Source of the DNA: Escarpia spicata
Lineage: Eukaryota > Annelida > Polychaeta > Sabellida > Siboglinidae
Direction: 5' to 3'
NCBI GenBank assembly: GCA_963995525.1
Contig: OZ023216.1
Location: forward strand, 41,388,346-41,452,345
DNA: 64,000 nt
Both the position numbers and the translations under genes were made by a program. The notes below the pieces were generated by a model that made no database searches, was not told where the DNA came from, and saw only the letters and a program-made list of their open reading frames with translations. Numbering within the stretch: position 1 is the first letter of the stretch; each line of letters begins with the position of its first letter. Shown here piece after piece: positions 12,670-24,922 of the stretch.

Positions 12670-14571
12670 GATGATCTGACCCTAGTACTCACCCTGTATG
12701 GCGAGACAGTGATCTGACCCCATACTCACCCTGTATGTCGAGACAGTGATCTGATCCCAGTACTCACCATGTACAGTGGAGACAGTGATCTGACCCCAGT
12801 ACTCACCCTGTATGGCAAGACAGTGATCTGACCCCAGTACTCACCCTGTATGGCGAGACAGTGATCTGACCCCAGTACTCACCATGTACAGTGGAGACAG
12901 TGATCTGACCCCAGTACTCACCCTGTATGGCGAGACAGTGATCTGACCCCAGTACTCACCCTGTATGGCGAGGCAGTGATCTGACCCCAGTACTCACCAT
13001 ATATGGCGAGACAGTGATCTGACCCCAGTACTCACCCTGTATGGCGAGACAGTGATCTGACCCCAGTACTCACCCTGTATGGCGAGACAGTGATCTGACC
13101 CCAGTACTCACCATGTACAGTGGAGACAGTGATCTGACCCCAGTACTCACCATGTATAGTGGAGACAGTAATCTGACCCCAGTACTCACCATGTACAGTG
13201 GAGACAGTGATCTGACCCCAGTACTCACCCTGTATGGCGAGACAGTGATCTGACCCCAGTACTCACCATGTACAGTGGAGACAGTGATCTGACCCCAGTA
13301 CTCACCCTGTATAGTGGAGACAGTAATCTGACCCCAGTACTCACCATGTATAGTGGAGACAGTGATCTGACCCCAGTACTCACCCTGTATGGCGAGACAG
13401 TGATCTGACCCCAGTACTCATCCTGTATGGCGAGACACTGATCTGACCCCAGTACTCACCCTGTATGGCGAGACAGTGATCTGACCCCAGTACTCACCAT
13501 GTACAGTGGAGACAGTGATCTGACCCCAGTACTCACCCTGTATGGCGAGACAGTGATCTGACCCCAGTACTCACCATGTATAGTGGAGACAGTAATCTGA
13601 CCCCAGTACTCACCCTGTATGGCGAGACAGTGATCTGACCCCAGTACTCACCCTGTATGGCGAGACAGTGATCTGACCCCAGTACTCACCATGTATAGTG
13701 GAGACAGTAATCTGACCCCAGTACTCACCCTGTATGGCGAGACAGTGATCTGACCCCAGTACTCACCCTGTATGGCGAGACAGTGATCTGACCCCAGTAC
13801 TCACCATGTATAGTGGAGACAGTGATCTGACCCCAGTACTCACCCTGTATGGCGAGACAGTGATCTGACCCCAGTACTCACCATGTATAGTAGAGACAGT
13901 GATCTGACCCCAATACTCACCCTGTATGGCGAGACAGTGATCTGACCCCAGTACTCACCCTGTATGGCGAGACAGTAATCTGACCCCAGTACTCACCATG
14001 TATGGCGAGACAGTGATCTGACCCCAGTACTCACCATGTATGGCGAGACAGTGATCTGACCCCAGTACTCACCATGTACAGTGGAGACAGTGATCTGACC
14101 CCAGTACTCACCCTGTATGGCGAGACAGTGATCTGACCCCAGTACTCACCCTGTATGGCGAGACAGTGATCTGACCCCAGTACTCACCATGTACAGTGGA
14201 GACAGTGATCTGACCCCAGTACTCACCATGTATAGTGGAGACAGTGATCTGACCCCAGTACTCACCCTGTATGGCGAGACAGTGATCTGACCCCAGTACT
14301 CACCATGTATAGTAGAGACAGTGATCTGACCCCAATACTCACCCTGTATGGCGAGACAGTGATCTGACCCCAGTACTCACCCTGTATGGCGAGACAGTAA
14401 TCTGACCCCAGTACTCACCATGTATTGCGAGACAGTGATCTGACCCCAGTACTCACCATGTATGGCGAGACAGTGATCTGACCCCAGTACTCACCATGTA
14501 CAGTGGAGACAGTGATCTGACCCCAGTACTCACCCTGTATGGCGAGACAGTGATCTGACCCCAGTACTCAC
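12670..14571 (-). repeat. About 50-copy 38/39-bp minisatellite built from the exon-5 splice donor
   Basis: The array starts at the 5' splice site of the 14572-14693 exon and fills 1.9 kb of the following intron. On the minus strand one unit class reads CGCCATACAGG/GTGAGTAC, identical to the real exon end. The other class has CTCCACTGTACATG or CTCCACTATACATG before the same GTGAGTAC; it is one base longer and slightly diverged. Classes A and B are interspersed, often with two or three A units in a row, so several multi-unit duplications occurred. One unit (near 13414) has lost the GT. The array arose by tandem duplication of the exon-intron boundary, so it is a bank of potential alternative donors. 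Confidence 0.95.
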
Positions 14572-14693
14572 CCTGTATGGCGAGACAGTGGTGTGATCCA
14601 CAGGCTATATAGATGACATCAGACAGCGTATCTATGGACCTGGTGACCACTGCCTCAACACAGTCGCTGCCAATCTGACCATGGCTGTTGTCT
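14572..14693 (-). CDS. RCC1-repeat protein, fifth coding exon, abutting the donor array
   Basis: The acceptor is ggctgttgttgtttcag and the first base (14693) completes a split codon. The 40 codons encode DNSHGQIG (repeat 4) through VIYIACGSHHCLAIQ. The exon ends CATACAGG/gtgagt in phase 1; G plus AC from the next exon gives Asp, as in CLAIQ-DNGSLYAWG. The last 19 nt of the exon and the first 19 nt of the intron are the unit of the 38/39-bp array that begins at this donor and runs left to about 12.67 kb. Reading through the first donor copies keeps the frame open only into the third unit, where it stops. Confidence 0.9.
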
Positions 14694-14762
14694 CTGAAAC
14701 AACAACAGCCACAACTCAACTACTGCAGTCATAACATCCAGGAACGACAACGACAAAGATTA

Positions 14763-14960
14763 AGGCAAGTTTTTATACATAGCACAGTATCCAGTCCTCC
14801 AAAGCACTTTTCTCACTGGCAAACTCGTTCAGTCGAACACCATCTCAAATTCTCTGGGAAGCATTCAGCCATGCTACAATTAATGCGCGAAAACTATTCG
14901 TAGATACATATCCATTTAACCATTTATTACCACTGGTAACCTTTATACAATCAGTAGATA
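14763..14960 (-). mobile_element. SINE 3' portion, inverted
   Basis: It contains TTTTTATACATAGCACAGTA, CTCTGGGAAGCATTCAGCC and ACAATTAATGCGCGAAAAC, the reverse complement of the SINE body and tail. It sits 70 bp upstream of the 14572-14693 exon, in the gene's fourth coding intron. Confidence 0.8.
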
Positions 14961-17932
14961 ATCTATTCCATTCGTGTATAGCCCTGTATGAGAATGACTA
15001 CTTTCTGATATCTTATCTACATTGTTCCTTCACCAATGTTCCTTCATGTCTTCTAGTTCTTTCTTGAGAAGCAATAGTTGTATCAATATTTTCATAACTA
15101 TTCAATACCTTAAAAACTATCTGATCTCCTCTTAATTGCCCAGTTAAACCACAAGATTTTTTCATAACTAATGTCTCAGTTCTGGAATCACTTTAAGACA
15201 AGGAGGAATTATTTACTAGCGCAGCACCTTAATACCTCCTATGCGAGTGCAATTACTACTTTTATACATATCACAACTACCTGACTTCCTCATTTATTAA
15301 TAGAATACATTTTTGTCAAAGTGATGTTGGCAGTGGAGGGTAAATTCTTATACCAAATCACAAAATCATATTACAAATAAACATGACGCATGATGATTAT
15401 AATGTGTGTCTACAGCTTTGTATTTTTTATGTAGGACTTTTGTATGAAATAAACATTATTATTATTGTTATATAATATGGCAAAACAAAACAAACAAAGC
15501 CACATCAAAGTGTTGATTTTTCAATGCCAGATGTTTACGGTTCTAGCAAGAAAACTTCTTGTGTGGCCTTTCACCGACAATAGTATCAAACTTAACAAAC
15601 AAAACGGCACACATTTCAACCGGAACAAAACCACAATGGCGTCACAAACCGGCAGACTAATCCTTCTCACAAACACTGACAATCATTATGTTTTTATTAA
15701 TAAAGACTGACATCAATCGATTCATAATTATAACTTGTATACACTAGAGATAACCTGGTAGATTACATCACATGGTGCGATAGCAAACGGGGCAATAGAT
15801 CTACCCTCTAGTTAGCAGGCGAAACATCTGCTACCCTTTTATCTCAATTGTCGGGGGCAATTTCGGTGTCACCATCAATGCATTCTCCAGTGAAAGGAAA
15901 GAAGATTTTTCCGTGGCAGATCAATGGAATGGGGCAATAATGAATGGGGGCGAAATATTCTACATCTTAGGTGAAGATAAATAAAGGCAGCTATTGTAGG
16001 TGAGGCCTATGCACTGAACATAGCCATCTGTTTCAATTTATCTCCCAGGCCCTAAGGGTGACATTGGGAGGGGGTGATTGCTGGGGCAGAAGGGTTTACC
16101 TGGGGCAGGTGGATCAACCCCACTAGAACATCAAAGAAAATTTTGATATCAATCTATAATAACATAATTTTGTTTACCCATTCAAATATGTGGTTAACTG
16201 TGGAAAGTTTCTTTGGGAAACAACTTATAAATTTGTACCCGAGATTTAGCGGGATTAGGAGGAAGGTGCGATTGTGGGACATGGGAAGTGAACATGGTAT
16301 CAAGGAAGGAGGAAATACAGCACTAATATCAGTTATTGATACCAGCCTGATCACAATCATCAGGGATGTAGAGACCCACGTGTAAGAAGAAAACTCATTA
16401 CTTGGGAGATTTGTTAAAGATTCACCCAATAACGTTTTCGTAGTTTGTAAAATTGTCTATGATCACTGATTACTTATAAACAGTTTATTTGTAAAACAAC
16501 TTAGACCTTTGCACTGGAGATATTACAATAAATTACACTAATTTCCAGGTTATTTTTGTAAACATCCGACTGAGTTCATAATCTATAATTATTCTTTTAA
16601 AAAGGTATTTTCCAGAAACACAAACACTACTGTAATAAAATATCTCCCCACAAAATATCTCCTATCCCTTTCAAAATACGATAGTTGTACTAGAAAACAA
16701 TAAACAAAATGCCAAAATCCTTGTAACCAAAACTGATATTAAAACATCCTTAGTATAGTCAGACCTCCCTCTGGTCACCTCAGTAATACAGCCACCTTGC
16801 AACTAAGGTCACCCTGCTAGTAAGTCACCTCGCTATTCGGGTCACTTTTATCCTGTCCCGTGTGTTACCTAAATAGTTGTTTTATTATATAGACATTATT
16901 TTTCTTGTTTATTTGTTCAATGTACATGTCAGAGTGAACACAAACTTCTATTTGAGTGATACATGGACCAGGTCAAGGCAGCATCAGTAACCCCTGGCAA
17001 CCACATGAACTTAATGCATGAGAGGTCAATGGAGCCAGGAAACATCCAGGAAATACATTAGCACATTGAGTGAGCACACGTCAACGAAAACAGGTCGAAC
17101 GCAAGTATATGAGTACTATACTGCTACCAACAAATTGGTTGTTTTGACAGATAAAAGTGGTCATGAAAAACATTTGGAAATAATGCTGTCAAAATAATGG
17201 ATGAATACACCATGCAGCTGACAAATCAGTTAACTACAATGGCTGCACCAATCTGTGTAAAATAATGTATGGGCAGCCATTTGTATTACAACAAGAACAT
17301 TACTGTTGTTGCAATTTGTCCAATTCATAAAATAATTAGCATTGTATTTCTAAAACTGTTTCATTTAGAGGACTGAAATTTTGAATGAATCAGTTTCTCA
17401 ACCGTGTGCTGGATGTCAACATTATTTCTCGTTGATCTGAAACAAAGTTAATTTAAAGCCGCTTCTGCATGTACATTATATATATAATTACATGCCATCT
17501 TTCCATACAATGGGGTGCTGCTGTTTGTGTCAGTAACCCTTGGCAGATTGCTTTGCAAAATGCTGAACTTAAGCTCAGCCAATGATATCGTCTGCCAGTG
17601 ATCAGCTCGTTTTCGTTTCAGCCAACAAGTTTTCCCATGTTATGTCCGGGGAGGAAAGCAATTGTTTAAAAATACAATACAGCTCATCCACCCATGAAAA
17701 TGGTGGCATTCCCTGATGTACATTGCTGGCTTCATCTTAGAATTTGGGTACGGGTGGGACGGGTGTCTGCACTGTTCTCACGGGTGGTACAGTCGCGGCC
17801 GGCAAAGTCAATTACTAGTTTGAATCAGCTGACTTCCATACATTGCGTAGGATATATGACAAGGGTAGGGGGTACATAGTCAACACCCTGACTTGCGAGG
17901 ATGATATATTCATAAGCTGACTAAACTAAAAG

Positions 17933-18045
17933 GAAGTCCTTATACAGCGCAGTATCTAGTCCTTAGGACTGCTCAAAATGTTTTAACTTTATTCCCTGGT
18001 AGGTCTGTTTAATTGAACACCATCTCAACTTCTCTGGGAAGCTGT
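17933..18045 (-). mobile_element. SINE 3' fragment, inverted, left of the 48-bp array
   Basis: The reverse complement of the family's 3' half is recognisable: CTTATACAGCGCAGTATC, CTCAACTTCTCTGGGAAGC. With the forward copy at 18812 it brackets the minisatellite as an inverted pair. Confidence 0.75.
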
Positions 18046-18075
18046 CAACTAAATTAACTTGCGTAAACTTTGAAA

Positions 18076-18811
18076 TTGCAGGAGTCAAACCAAGAACTGA
18101 GAGTCCTGTGCTCTAAGTGGCAGCAGGAGGAATCAAACCAAGAACTAAGAGTCCTGTGCTCTAAGTGGCAGCAGGAGGAGTCAAACCAAGAACTGAGAGT
18201 CCTGTGCTCTAAGTGGCAGCAGGAGGAATCAAACCAAGAACTGAGAGTCCAGTGCTCTAAGTGGAAGCAGGAATAATCAAACCAACAGCTGACAGTCCTG
18301 TGCTCTAAGTGGCAGCAGGAGGAATCAAACCAAGAACTGAGAGTCCAGTGCTCTAAGTGGAAGCAGGAATAATCAAACCAAGAACTGAGAGTCCTGTGCT
18401 CTAAGTGGCAGCAGGAGGAATCAAACCAAGAACTGAGAGTCCAGTGCTCTAAGTGGAAGCAGGAATAATCAAACCAAGAACTGAGAGTCCTGTGCTCTAA
18501 GTGGCAGCAGGAGGAATCAAACCAAGAACTGAGAGTCCAGTGCTCTAAGTGGAAGCAGGAATAATCAAACCAACAACTGAGAGTCCTGTGCTCTAAGTGG
18601 CAGCAGGAGGAATCAAACCAAGAACTGAGAGTCCAGTGCTCTAAGTGGAAGCAGGAATAATCAAACCAACAGCTGACAGTCCTGTGCTCTAAGTGGCAGC
18701 AGGAGGAATCAAACCAACAACTGAGAGTCCTGTGCTCTAAGTGGAAGCAGGAATAATCAAACCAAGAAATGAGAGTCCTGTGCTCTAAGTGGCAGCAGGA
18801 AGAGTCAAATC
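18076..18811. repeat. 48-bp minisatellite with 96-bp higher-order pattern
   Basis: About 15 units of 48 bp are built on AACTGAGAGTCCTGTGCTCT. Two variants alternate: one with GTGGCAGCAGGAGGAA, the other with CCAGTGCTCTAAGTGGAAGC and AGGAATAA. The alternation gives a 96-bp higher-order unit through most of the array. Because 48 is a multiple of three and the minus strand has no stop, a 284-codon minus frame with a 16-residue Trp/Cys/His repeat stays open (18054-18908). It starts in the SINE and has no gene signals, so I do not call it a gene. Confidence 0.9.
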
Positions 18812-19030
18812 GCACTCTCAATCGAGAGAACCCGGGTTCGAATCCTGTGCTGCAGTGTAAACCTTGAGCAAGTTCGTTCACTCTATCTTGCTTCCAGATT
18901 TGCAGCATGGCTGAATGCTTCCCCGATAAGTCGAGATGGTGTTCGGTTGAACAGGTCTGCCAAGGAATAAAGTGTAAAGTGCTTTGAGCAGGACTGGATA
19001 CTGCGCTATATAAGAACTAACCTTTGTTTT
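18812..19030 (+). mobile_element. SINE copy abutting the 48-bp array
   Basis: A perfect B box GGTTCGAATCC lies at 18835-18845, followed by a shortened body (about 100 bp of the middle missing) and a good 3' tail, AAAGTGCTTTGAGC to AGAACTAACC. It begins where the 48-bp minisatellite ends. Confidence 0.8.
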
Positions 19031-20559
19031 ACCTTTCCTATACTACGGCACCCCATGCACCAAACACGTGCTTGTAATAGCTGCAGCAAAATCAGTTTTG
19101 ACTCCAATTAAAAAACAATTATTGTCCCAGTGGCAACAAGTCTAATTATACAGAAAACTTGATTATTCAAATAGTCAAATGTAAAAACCAACAATGTATT
19201 TAGAAATATAAACATCAATGTTAATTATATTAACGATATAGGGCAGTATATAGTAACAAAGAAACTAAAACTACACTGGATGAGCCACCAATATTATCAG
19301 CCATTTTTCTTAGTTTTTCCTACATTATACAGAACACTCATGTGGCACTGAAATTTGCCATGCATTGATACAAAACACTGACAATCTTTGAAAAAATAAT
19401 ACCTGCTGAATGGCAAACACACATCTATCTTTCCATCACTGCCAAGGCGCAATTAAAACCAACTGACAAGGGACCGAAATATGAAGCCGAAATTAGAAGC
19501 ACTCGGAACATCACGGTGGTATTTGACATATTGTGTACAGGGACAGAATTACATCAACAGTCTCACTACGATACTCGTAAATAATTTCTCACACAACTGT
19601 GAGTTTAACTACGGATTCGATTTGACGGATCTACTACTTTTATGAATAATATCACGGAGCGATTTGGCCTCAAAGATATCAATGCTGATGTGTAATATGG
19701 GTGCGGTGATGTGGAAAATATCTGAGCAAGTGGTGTTTTTTAGTGAAAGGTCGTTGCTTTTATCAGCGACGGGCGAGTGGGCAATTTAAGATGTGTCACA
19801 TCAGATGTTTTAAGGCATATTAAACAATTCCAACTCAAAAAGTTGTACTCGTCAATACTTGCAATGTAGTGGCAATGGAGGAATGTACGAAAAATGTCAC
19901 ATGTTAAGTCACAGAAAAGTCACAGGAAATAAAGTCACAACTCTATAAATATATATATCGATCTTTGTGTTTTATAAAGGTTAAAATAGCATATCAATAT
20001 TCATGTTGGTTTTGATCTTAATCATAAAGATCAAAGACAACACAGAACAGTGTGTGATTGTGCATCTTATAAATCACACAAATGTCAATGAAAATTTGCA
20101 TGAGTATGTCAAACTTTCTTTGGAATATGAATCAAACTTTGTACCCGTAAGGTTCAATTTTCAGTGAAAATATGCAACAATTGTGGCAGGGTTTCTTTGA
20201 AAATGTTGTTTAATGATAGACTTTTATTGTATTAAACAATTGCAAGATTTTTTTAATTTTGTATAATACATATATATATATAGATATGTGTTCACAAGTA
20301 CAATGTAAATCCATTGTGGGGTGTACACAAACTAAGAACTATCCCACCCTGCCTGCGCTGTGACACAGCCCAGTAAAATGTGGATTACTGTCCAAAGTTC
20401 AGTGCCGGATTACCAGTTAGAATGAATCACATTTGAATCAGTTGTGGCTTGGTTTTAGGTGAACAACATCACCCAGAATACTTGTAGATCACACTGACAT
20501 GTGTCTAGTCAGGTGCCAGAAAGGATCAGCCTTGGATTTGCAATGGATTAACTGTGAAT

Positions 20560-20995
20560 TAACCAGAGATTGGTCATGAATCAACTGTGGTTGGTCATGG
20601 ATCAACCCTAATGATTAGTTACGGATCTAACCATGGATTTGCTACGTACCATCTGTGTATTGGTGATGGATCACCAGTAGACTGACCATGACTCAACCAC
20701 AGATTAATTGTTGATTGGCCATGGATAAACCATGGATTAGCTGTAGATTAGCCGTGGACCAACCATGCATTGGCGAAGGATCAATTTTGGATTGCAAGGG
20801 ATCAACCATGGATCAACACTTGGATTGGCCACGGATCAGTAATGATCTGATCATGGATCACCCATGAATTGCTCATAAGTGAACTTTGGACTGGCCACAG
20901 ATCATTCCAGAATTAGCCATGGATCCAACTTAGGCCATAGATAAATCTTGCAAAGGACACAGCTCAACCTTTGATGGGTCAACAATGTATTGGCG
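20560..20995. repeat. Degenerate short tandem repeat (ATGGATCAACCATGGATT type)
   Basis: A long run of about 20-bp variants of GGTCATGGATCAACCATGG and TGGATTGGCC, without fixed spacing, is an old decayed minisatellite. The same words resume at 23165-23260, so about 2.1 kb seems to have been inserted in the array or duplicated within it. Confidence 0.6.
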
Positions 20996-21544
20996 ACAGA
21001 TTAATAGTCGATTTATGGATCAAACCTGCACTGCCAATGTCAACCATCAGGAGCATGTCTAGCTGTACCCATGTAAGCATGTGCTTCCACATCAATTTGT
21101 CAAACCAAAAATTCCATTTAAGACAGTGCCCGCTGGAAGCCCTTGATAACATTGTACCCCTTGGCAAAGAAAATGTCATCACTAACAATTTACCAATATT
21201 TTGACGGCACAGGATGAAGTTACTAGGGACAGGCGTCCCTATAGTGCCTATATGAAGCTGCTGCCGCTGGCAAACAGCCGGCATCCAGGCAAGCCAGTGG
21301 CCAGGCAAAGTATGTCATCATTCACTTGTAATAATTTATGAATGATTGCCCGGTACCTTCACTAACAGAAGCACGCAGCCACTATGAAGTCAGTAATGAA
21401 ATGGCATACAAGCCCTCATACAATGGCGGTGTTGACGTAGACTCACACTTACAGCGGCAAGGGAAATGGAGGCCAGGTTTTAAAAAATAATTGTCAAATA
21501 ATTGTTGATGCAGCTGATGTTGTTACTGTAACTTGTTGTTAAAT

Positions 21545-22050
21545 GGTTACCTGCTGATGACCAAGTGGGAGAAGAGGTGGTCAAGGGGTTACCTGCTGGT
21601 GACCAAGTGGGAGAAGAGGTGGTCAAGGGGTTACCTGCTGGTGGCCAAGTGGGAGAAGAGGTGGTCAAGGGGTTACCTGCTGATGACCAAGTGAGAGAAG
21701 AGGTGGTCAAGGGGTTACCTGCTGGTGACCAAGTGGGAGAAGAGGTGGTCAAGGGGTTACCTGCTGGTGGCCAAGTGGGAGAAGAGGTGGTCAAGGGGTT
21801 ACCTGCTGGTGACCAAGTGGGAGAAGAGGTGGTCAAGGGGTTACCTGTTGGTGACCAAGTGGGAGAAGAGGTGGTCAAGGGGTTACCTGCTGATGACCAA
21901 GTGGGAGAAGAGGTGGTCAAGGGGTTACCTGCTGGTGGCCAAGTGGGAGAAGAGGTGGTCAAGGGGTTACCTGCTGGTGGCCAAGTGGGAGAAGAGGTGG
22001 TCAAGGGGTTACCTGCTGGTGGCCAAGTGGGAGAAGAGGTGGTCAAGGGG
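21545..22050. repeat. 42-bp minisatellite, 12 units, open on both strands
   Basis: Twelve nearly identical 42-bp units (GTTACCTGCTGGTGACCAAG then GGGAGAAGAGGTGGTCAAGG) differ mainly at a GAC/GGC/ATGAC site. Forty-two is a multiple of three, so long frames stay open on both strands (14-residue repeats); these are repeat artefacts. On the minus strand, the sense of the surrounding RCC1 intron, each unit has a pyrimidine tract (ACCTCTTCTCCC) followed by CAGCAG/GTAACC, which resembles both an acceptor and a donor. Confidence 0.9.
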
Positions 22051-23164
22051 AAGAACCTGGAAACGCCATAGATGAAAGTAAATTGAAAGGCTTTCTCCCC
22101 ATTAGCTTCGAGAATGACACATATAGTTTAACTACCTAGATCGATCTGGCCACATAGTGTATAGCTACACAGAACGAATACGTCCAGTTTTGGAGGCAAA
22201 GACATAATACACTCAGTGATATGAAGGAGCTGCCAAAATGGCATGCAATCATGAATGAGAAACTGATCCGTGACACTCACTGCAAAGGACACAATGGCAA
22301 CTTGGGTGTTGTACACGCAAGTAAAGAGCCACTTGGAGGATGTATGATAAGACACTAGCAGATTGCCTTCCCCTTCAACTACCTGGTACTCCACAAGTCT
22401 TTCACCCAGAGTGAGATAAGGATCAACAAGGTGGTATGAAAGAACTATGCTGCAATCGCTTTGTGAGACAGGAATGGCCAGTTATGCAAATTCACTGTAC
22501 TCATTGAAGTCTGCATTCGCTGCTGTAGTCACTGTATTGGAAGATGATTGGGACAGTGAAAGGCTAATTGTCCATCAAGAAATGTGACTTCATCATACCA
22601 CTAGTGACCATGTGGTGAGCACGTCCACCATAGTCTGGTTCCTCAGTCTACTACAAGTCAAACAGTGTGTCCTCGTGAAGGCAGCCAAGGAGGCAGCCAA
22701 TGCAGTATGTGAGCAAGAAATTAACATGTTATCCAGCAGTTGTTAAGCTTCACTGAAGGCTCATATCCACCTTTGATCAGACGTGGATGTCATTGTAATA
22801 AGGTAAGTTCTTCTGCACCTAAATCGTTATAAACCAAGCTCAATGGCCAATGTGGGAGTCATGTTTTTTTTTGTATTATCCCAGTTTATCCCCAAAATTG
22901 CAATTGGTTACACAGTTTCGGACCGCAAGATCCCCACAGGTGTTGGAACATAATGAACTGGGGGTGTGGGGTGGGGGCTGAGGGCTGCACAAACCTTTCT
23001 ACTGCACCACCATTGAGATTCAACTAAACTCCAACTTCACTCGCCTTGAGGCTCACCAAAGACCTCCAACTGCACCCCCCCTTACCAAAAAGTGGGGGTG
23101 GTAAACCTACCTCCAGCCCCCAACTAAATTTTTGGATGACGACTGCCCCCCAATTTCTGACACC

Positions 23165-23260
23165 CTGACCGTAGATTAGTGAAGGACCAAGTCATATTGG
23201 CAAAGGATCGATTCTTACTGGCCAAGGATCAAAGCGGTTCTGGCCCATGACCAACTGTCA
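23165..23260. repeat. Continuation of the 20.6-kb degenerate repeat
   Basis: GTAGATTAGTGAAGGACCAA, TTGGCAAAGGATCGATT and CTGGCCAAGGATCAAAG repeat the motif of 20560-20995 after a gap that holds the 42-bp array. Confidence 0.45.
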
Positions 23261-23540
23261 TTTACACATTAGCGGCGCCAACACTTTCATCAAATGTGCA
23301 CAACAATGTAACTTTTGACTTCGTCCTTACGAGAGCTGATGACTGCGTAAACTCGGTCCCAATAAGAGGCTGCTCCTCATGCGGTTGTGATTTATTATTT
23401 ATGTATTAGTAGTTGTGTTTTTGCGTTGCTAAACCGGCCCCAAGAGATACCCCTGCCCTTATCTGTCCTCGGGGTCCACTGAATCATGGGCTTCTGACAG
23501 AAGTTATGCTTGCAGTAATCTCCGTATTTAACATTTTGAT

Positions 23541-23568
23541 TGCCACGCACAGCGTAGCGTGCGTGGCA
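23541..23568. other. Perfect 10-bp hairpin
   Basis: TGCCACGCAC and its exact complement are separated by 8 nt (AGCGTAGC), in a locally CpG-rich stretch. The function is unknown. Confidence 0.6.
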
Positions 23569-24729
23569 TTTCGGTCGGCGGATTTACTCTGTGTCACTTT
23601 CGCTGCCTTCCGCTGGGAAGAGTCTCATCAGAATGGATCTGGGTGTCAGTACAGCCAGCAGGGATCAAAGTGGGTGCGGCTTTTTCCCCTTTTTGTATTA
23701 CATCACGCAGTGGAGGGCTTCTCATAGGATTTGACGCAAACTGCAAGCGATGTGTGCGTGTATTTCTACGGAGAAATAATGAAGGCAACTGTCAGGATCT
23801 GCCACGACACAGGCAGTTGTGATTTTGTTCTTTACTGAACCACAATCTCTAAATATAATTTTATCGTTCTCTGTTAATAAATTAATAGTGACCTTGCCAC
23901 ACAATGAAAGCAAGATATTCGCATTAACAATATCAAATTAAATGAATGAGCACTGTGATTTGTTAAAAACATTTGGGTTGCTAAGATGTTGGAATAAATT
24001 GTGTCAAAAAATCTATTTGATACTGAGCTTTGCATTGATGCAACTTCTCAGGAATGTAATTATGGTTGATTCGAGATAAATAAGATCCTTTGGTACACCA
24101 ACAAGAAATCTAAAGATATATGCTACACTGTATAATCCTGTTCAATTACATTATTAGAACTTCCTGTGATTATGTAAATGCTTCAATAAAATAAAATAAC
24201 GAGATATAATCATAAAAAACATAATGTTTATAGACTGCCTAATGTCAGGAAAATATACAGTAAGCAGCACTTTCACATTCAACTTTAAACATGTACAATA
24301 ACTAAAATAATAAAATATATGTGATTGGCAATAATTATTATTATATATATTCAATTTTAAACATGCACAATAAAAAATACAATTTAAACATAAATCTTAG
24401 TTAAAAAACATCCTTCAAAGTACAATGTTAGGTCAGCACATTGAACCAGTAAATAGCACGTTTTGAGAAAATGCTGATAAACAGTCACATAAATGAATAA
24501 GTGAATCTTAATAAGTTACCTAGGGTGATAAAAGTATAGTGTACGTCAGAACAATTGTACGTTGGCCATCCTTAATCAAAGTAATTCAACAAGTAAATCA
24601 TTGCGGAATGGGATAATATTAATTTCAATCACAGCAAGTATTGAGCTTTCAACAAAACGTTACCGTGTAACTAGACTTTATTGTGTGATGCCATTTAGCA
24701 GCGATTGTGCCGCCAAGGTGCAACAATGC

Positions 24730-24743
24730 ACAGCAGGGGGCAG
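24730..24743 (+). promoter_or_regulatory. CTCF-type motif (13 of 14)
   Basis: ACAGCAGGGGGCAG differs from the core only at the first base. It is in the RCC1 gene's fourth coding intron. Confidence 0.25.
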
Positions 24744-24882
24744 CACATCTGCTGTCAGGTGATTACAACATGCGTATCAAATATTAATGCCGACAGCCCA
24801 CAAGAGAATCATCCCCATTTGGCGTGCTTACAATTCCCGACACCTGACTGAAACCACTGGTAGATCCGCGGGATGCACGTCG

Positions 24883-24886
24883 TACA

Positions 24887-24918
<32 letters not shown>

Positions 24919-24922
24919 TGTG
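24883..24922. repeat. (CGCA)n microsatellite
   Basis: Nine or so tandem CGCA units end at CGCATGTGG. Confidence 0.95.

Noticed and set aside
18054..18908. 284-codon minus frame with 16-residue Trp/Cys/His repeats
   Set aside because: It is produced by the 48-bp array (a multiple of three without minus-strand stops), begins inside a SINE, and has no promoter, splice or domain evidence.
21480..22075. Long frames with 14-residue repeats on both strands
   Set aside because: They are explained by the 42-bp unit length and lack of stops; flanks show no exon signals.
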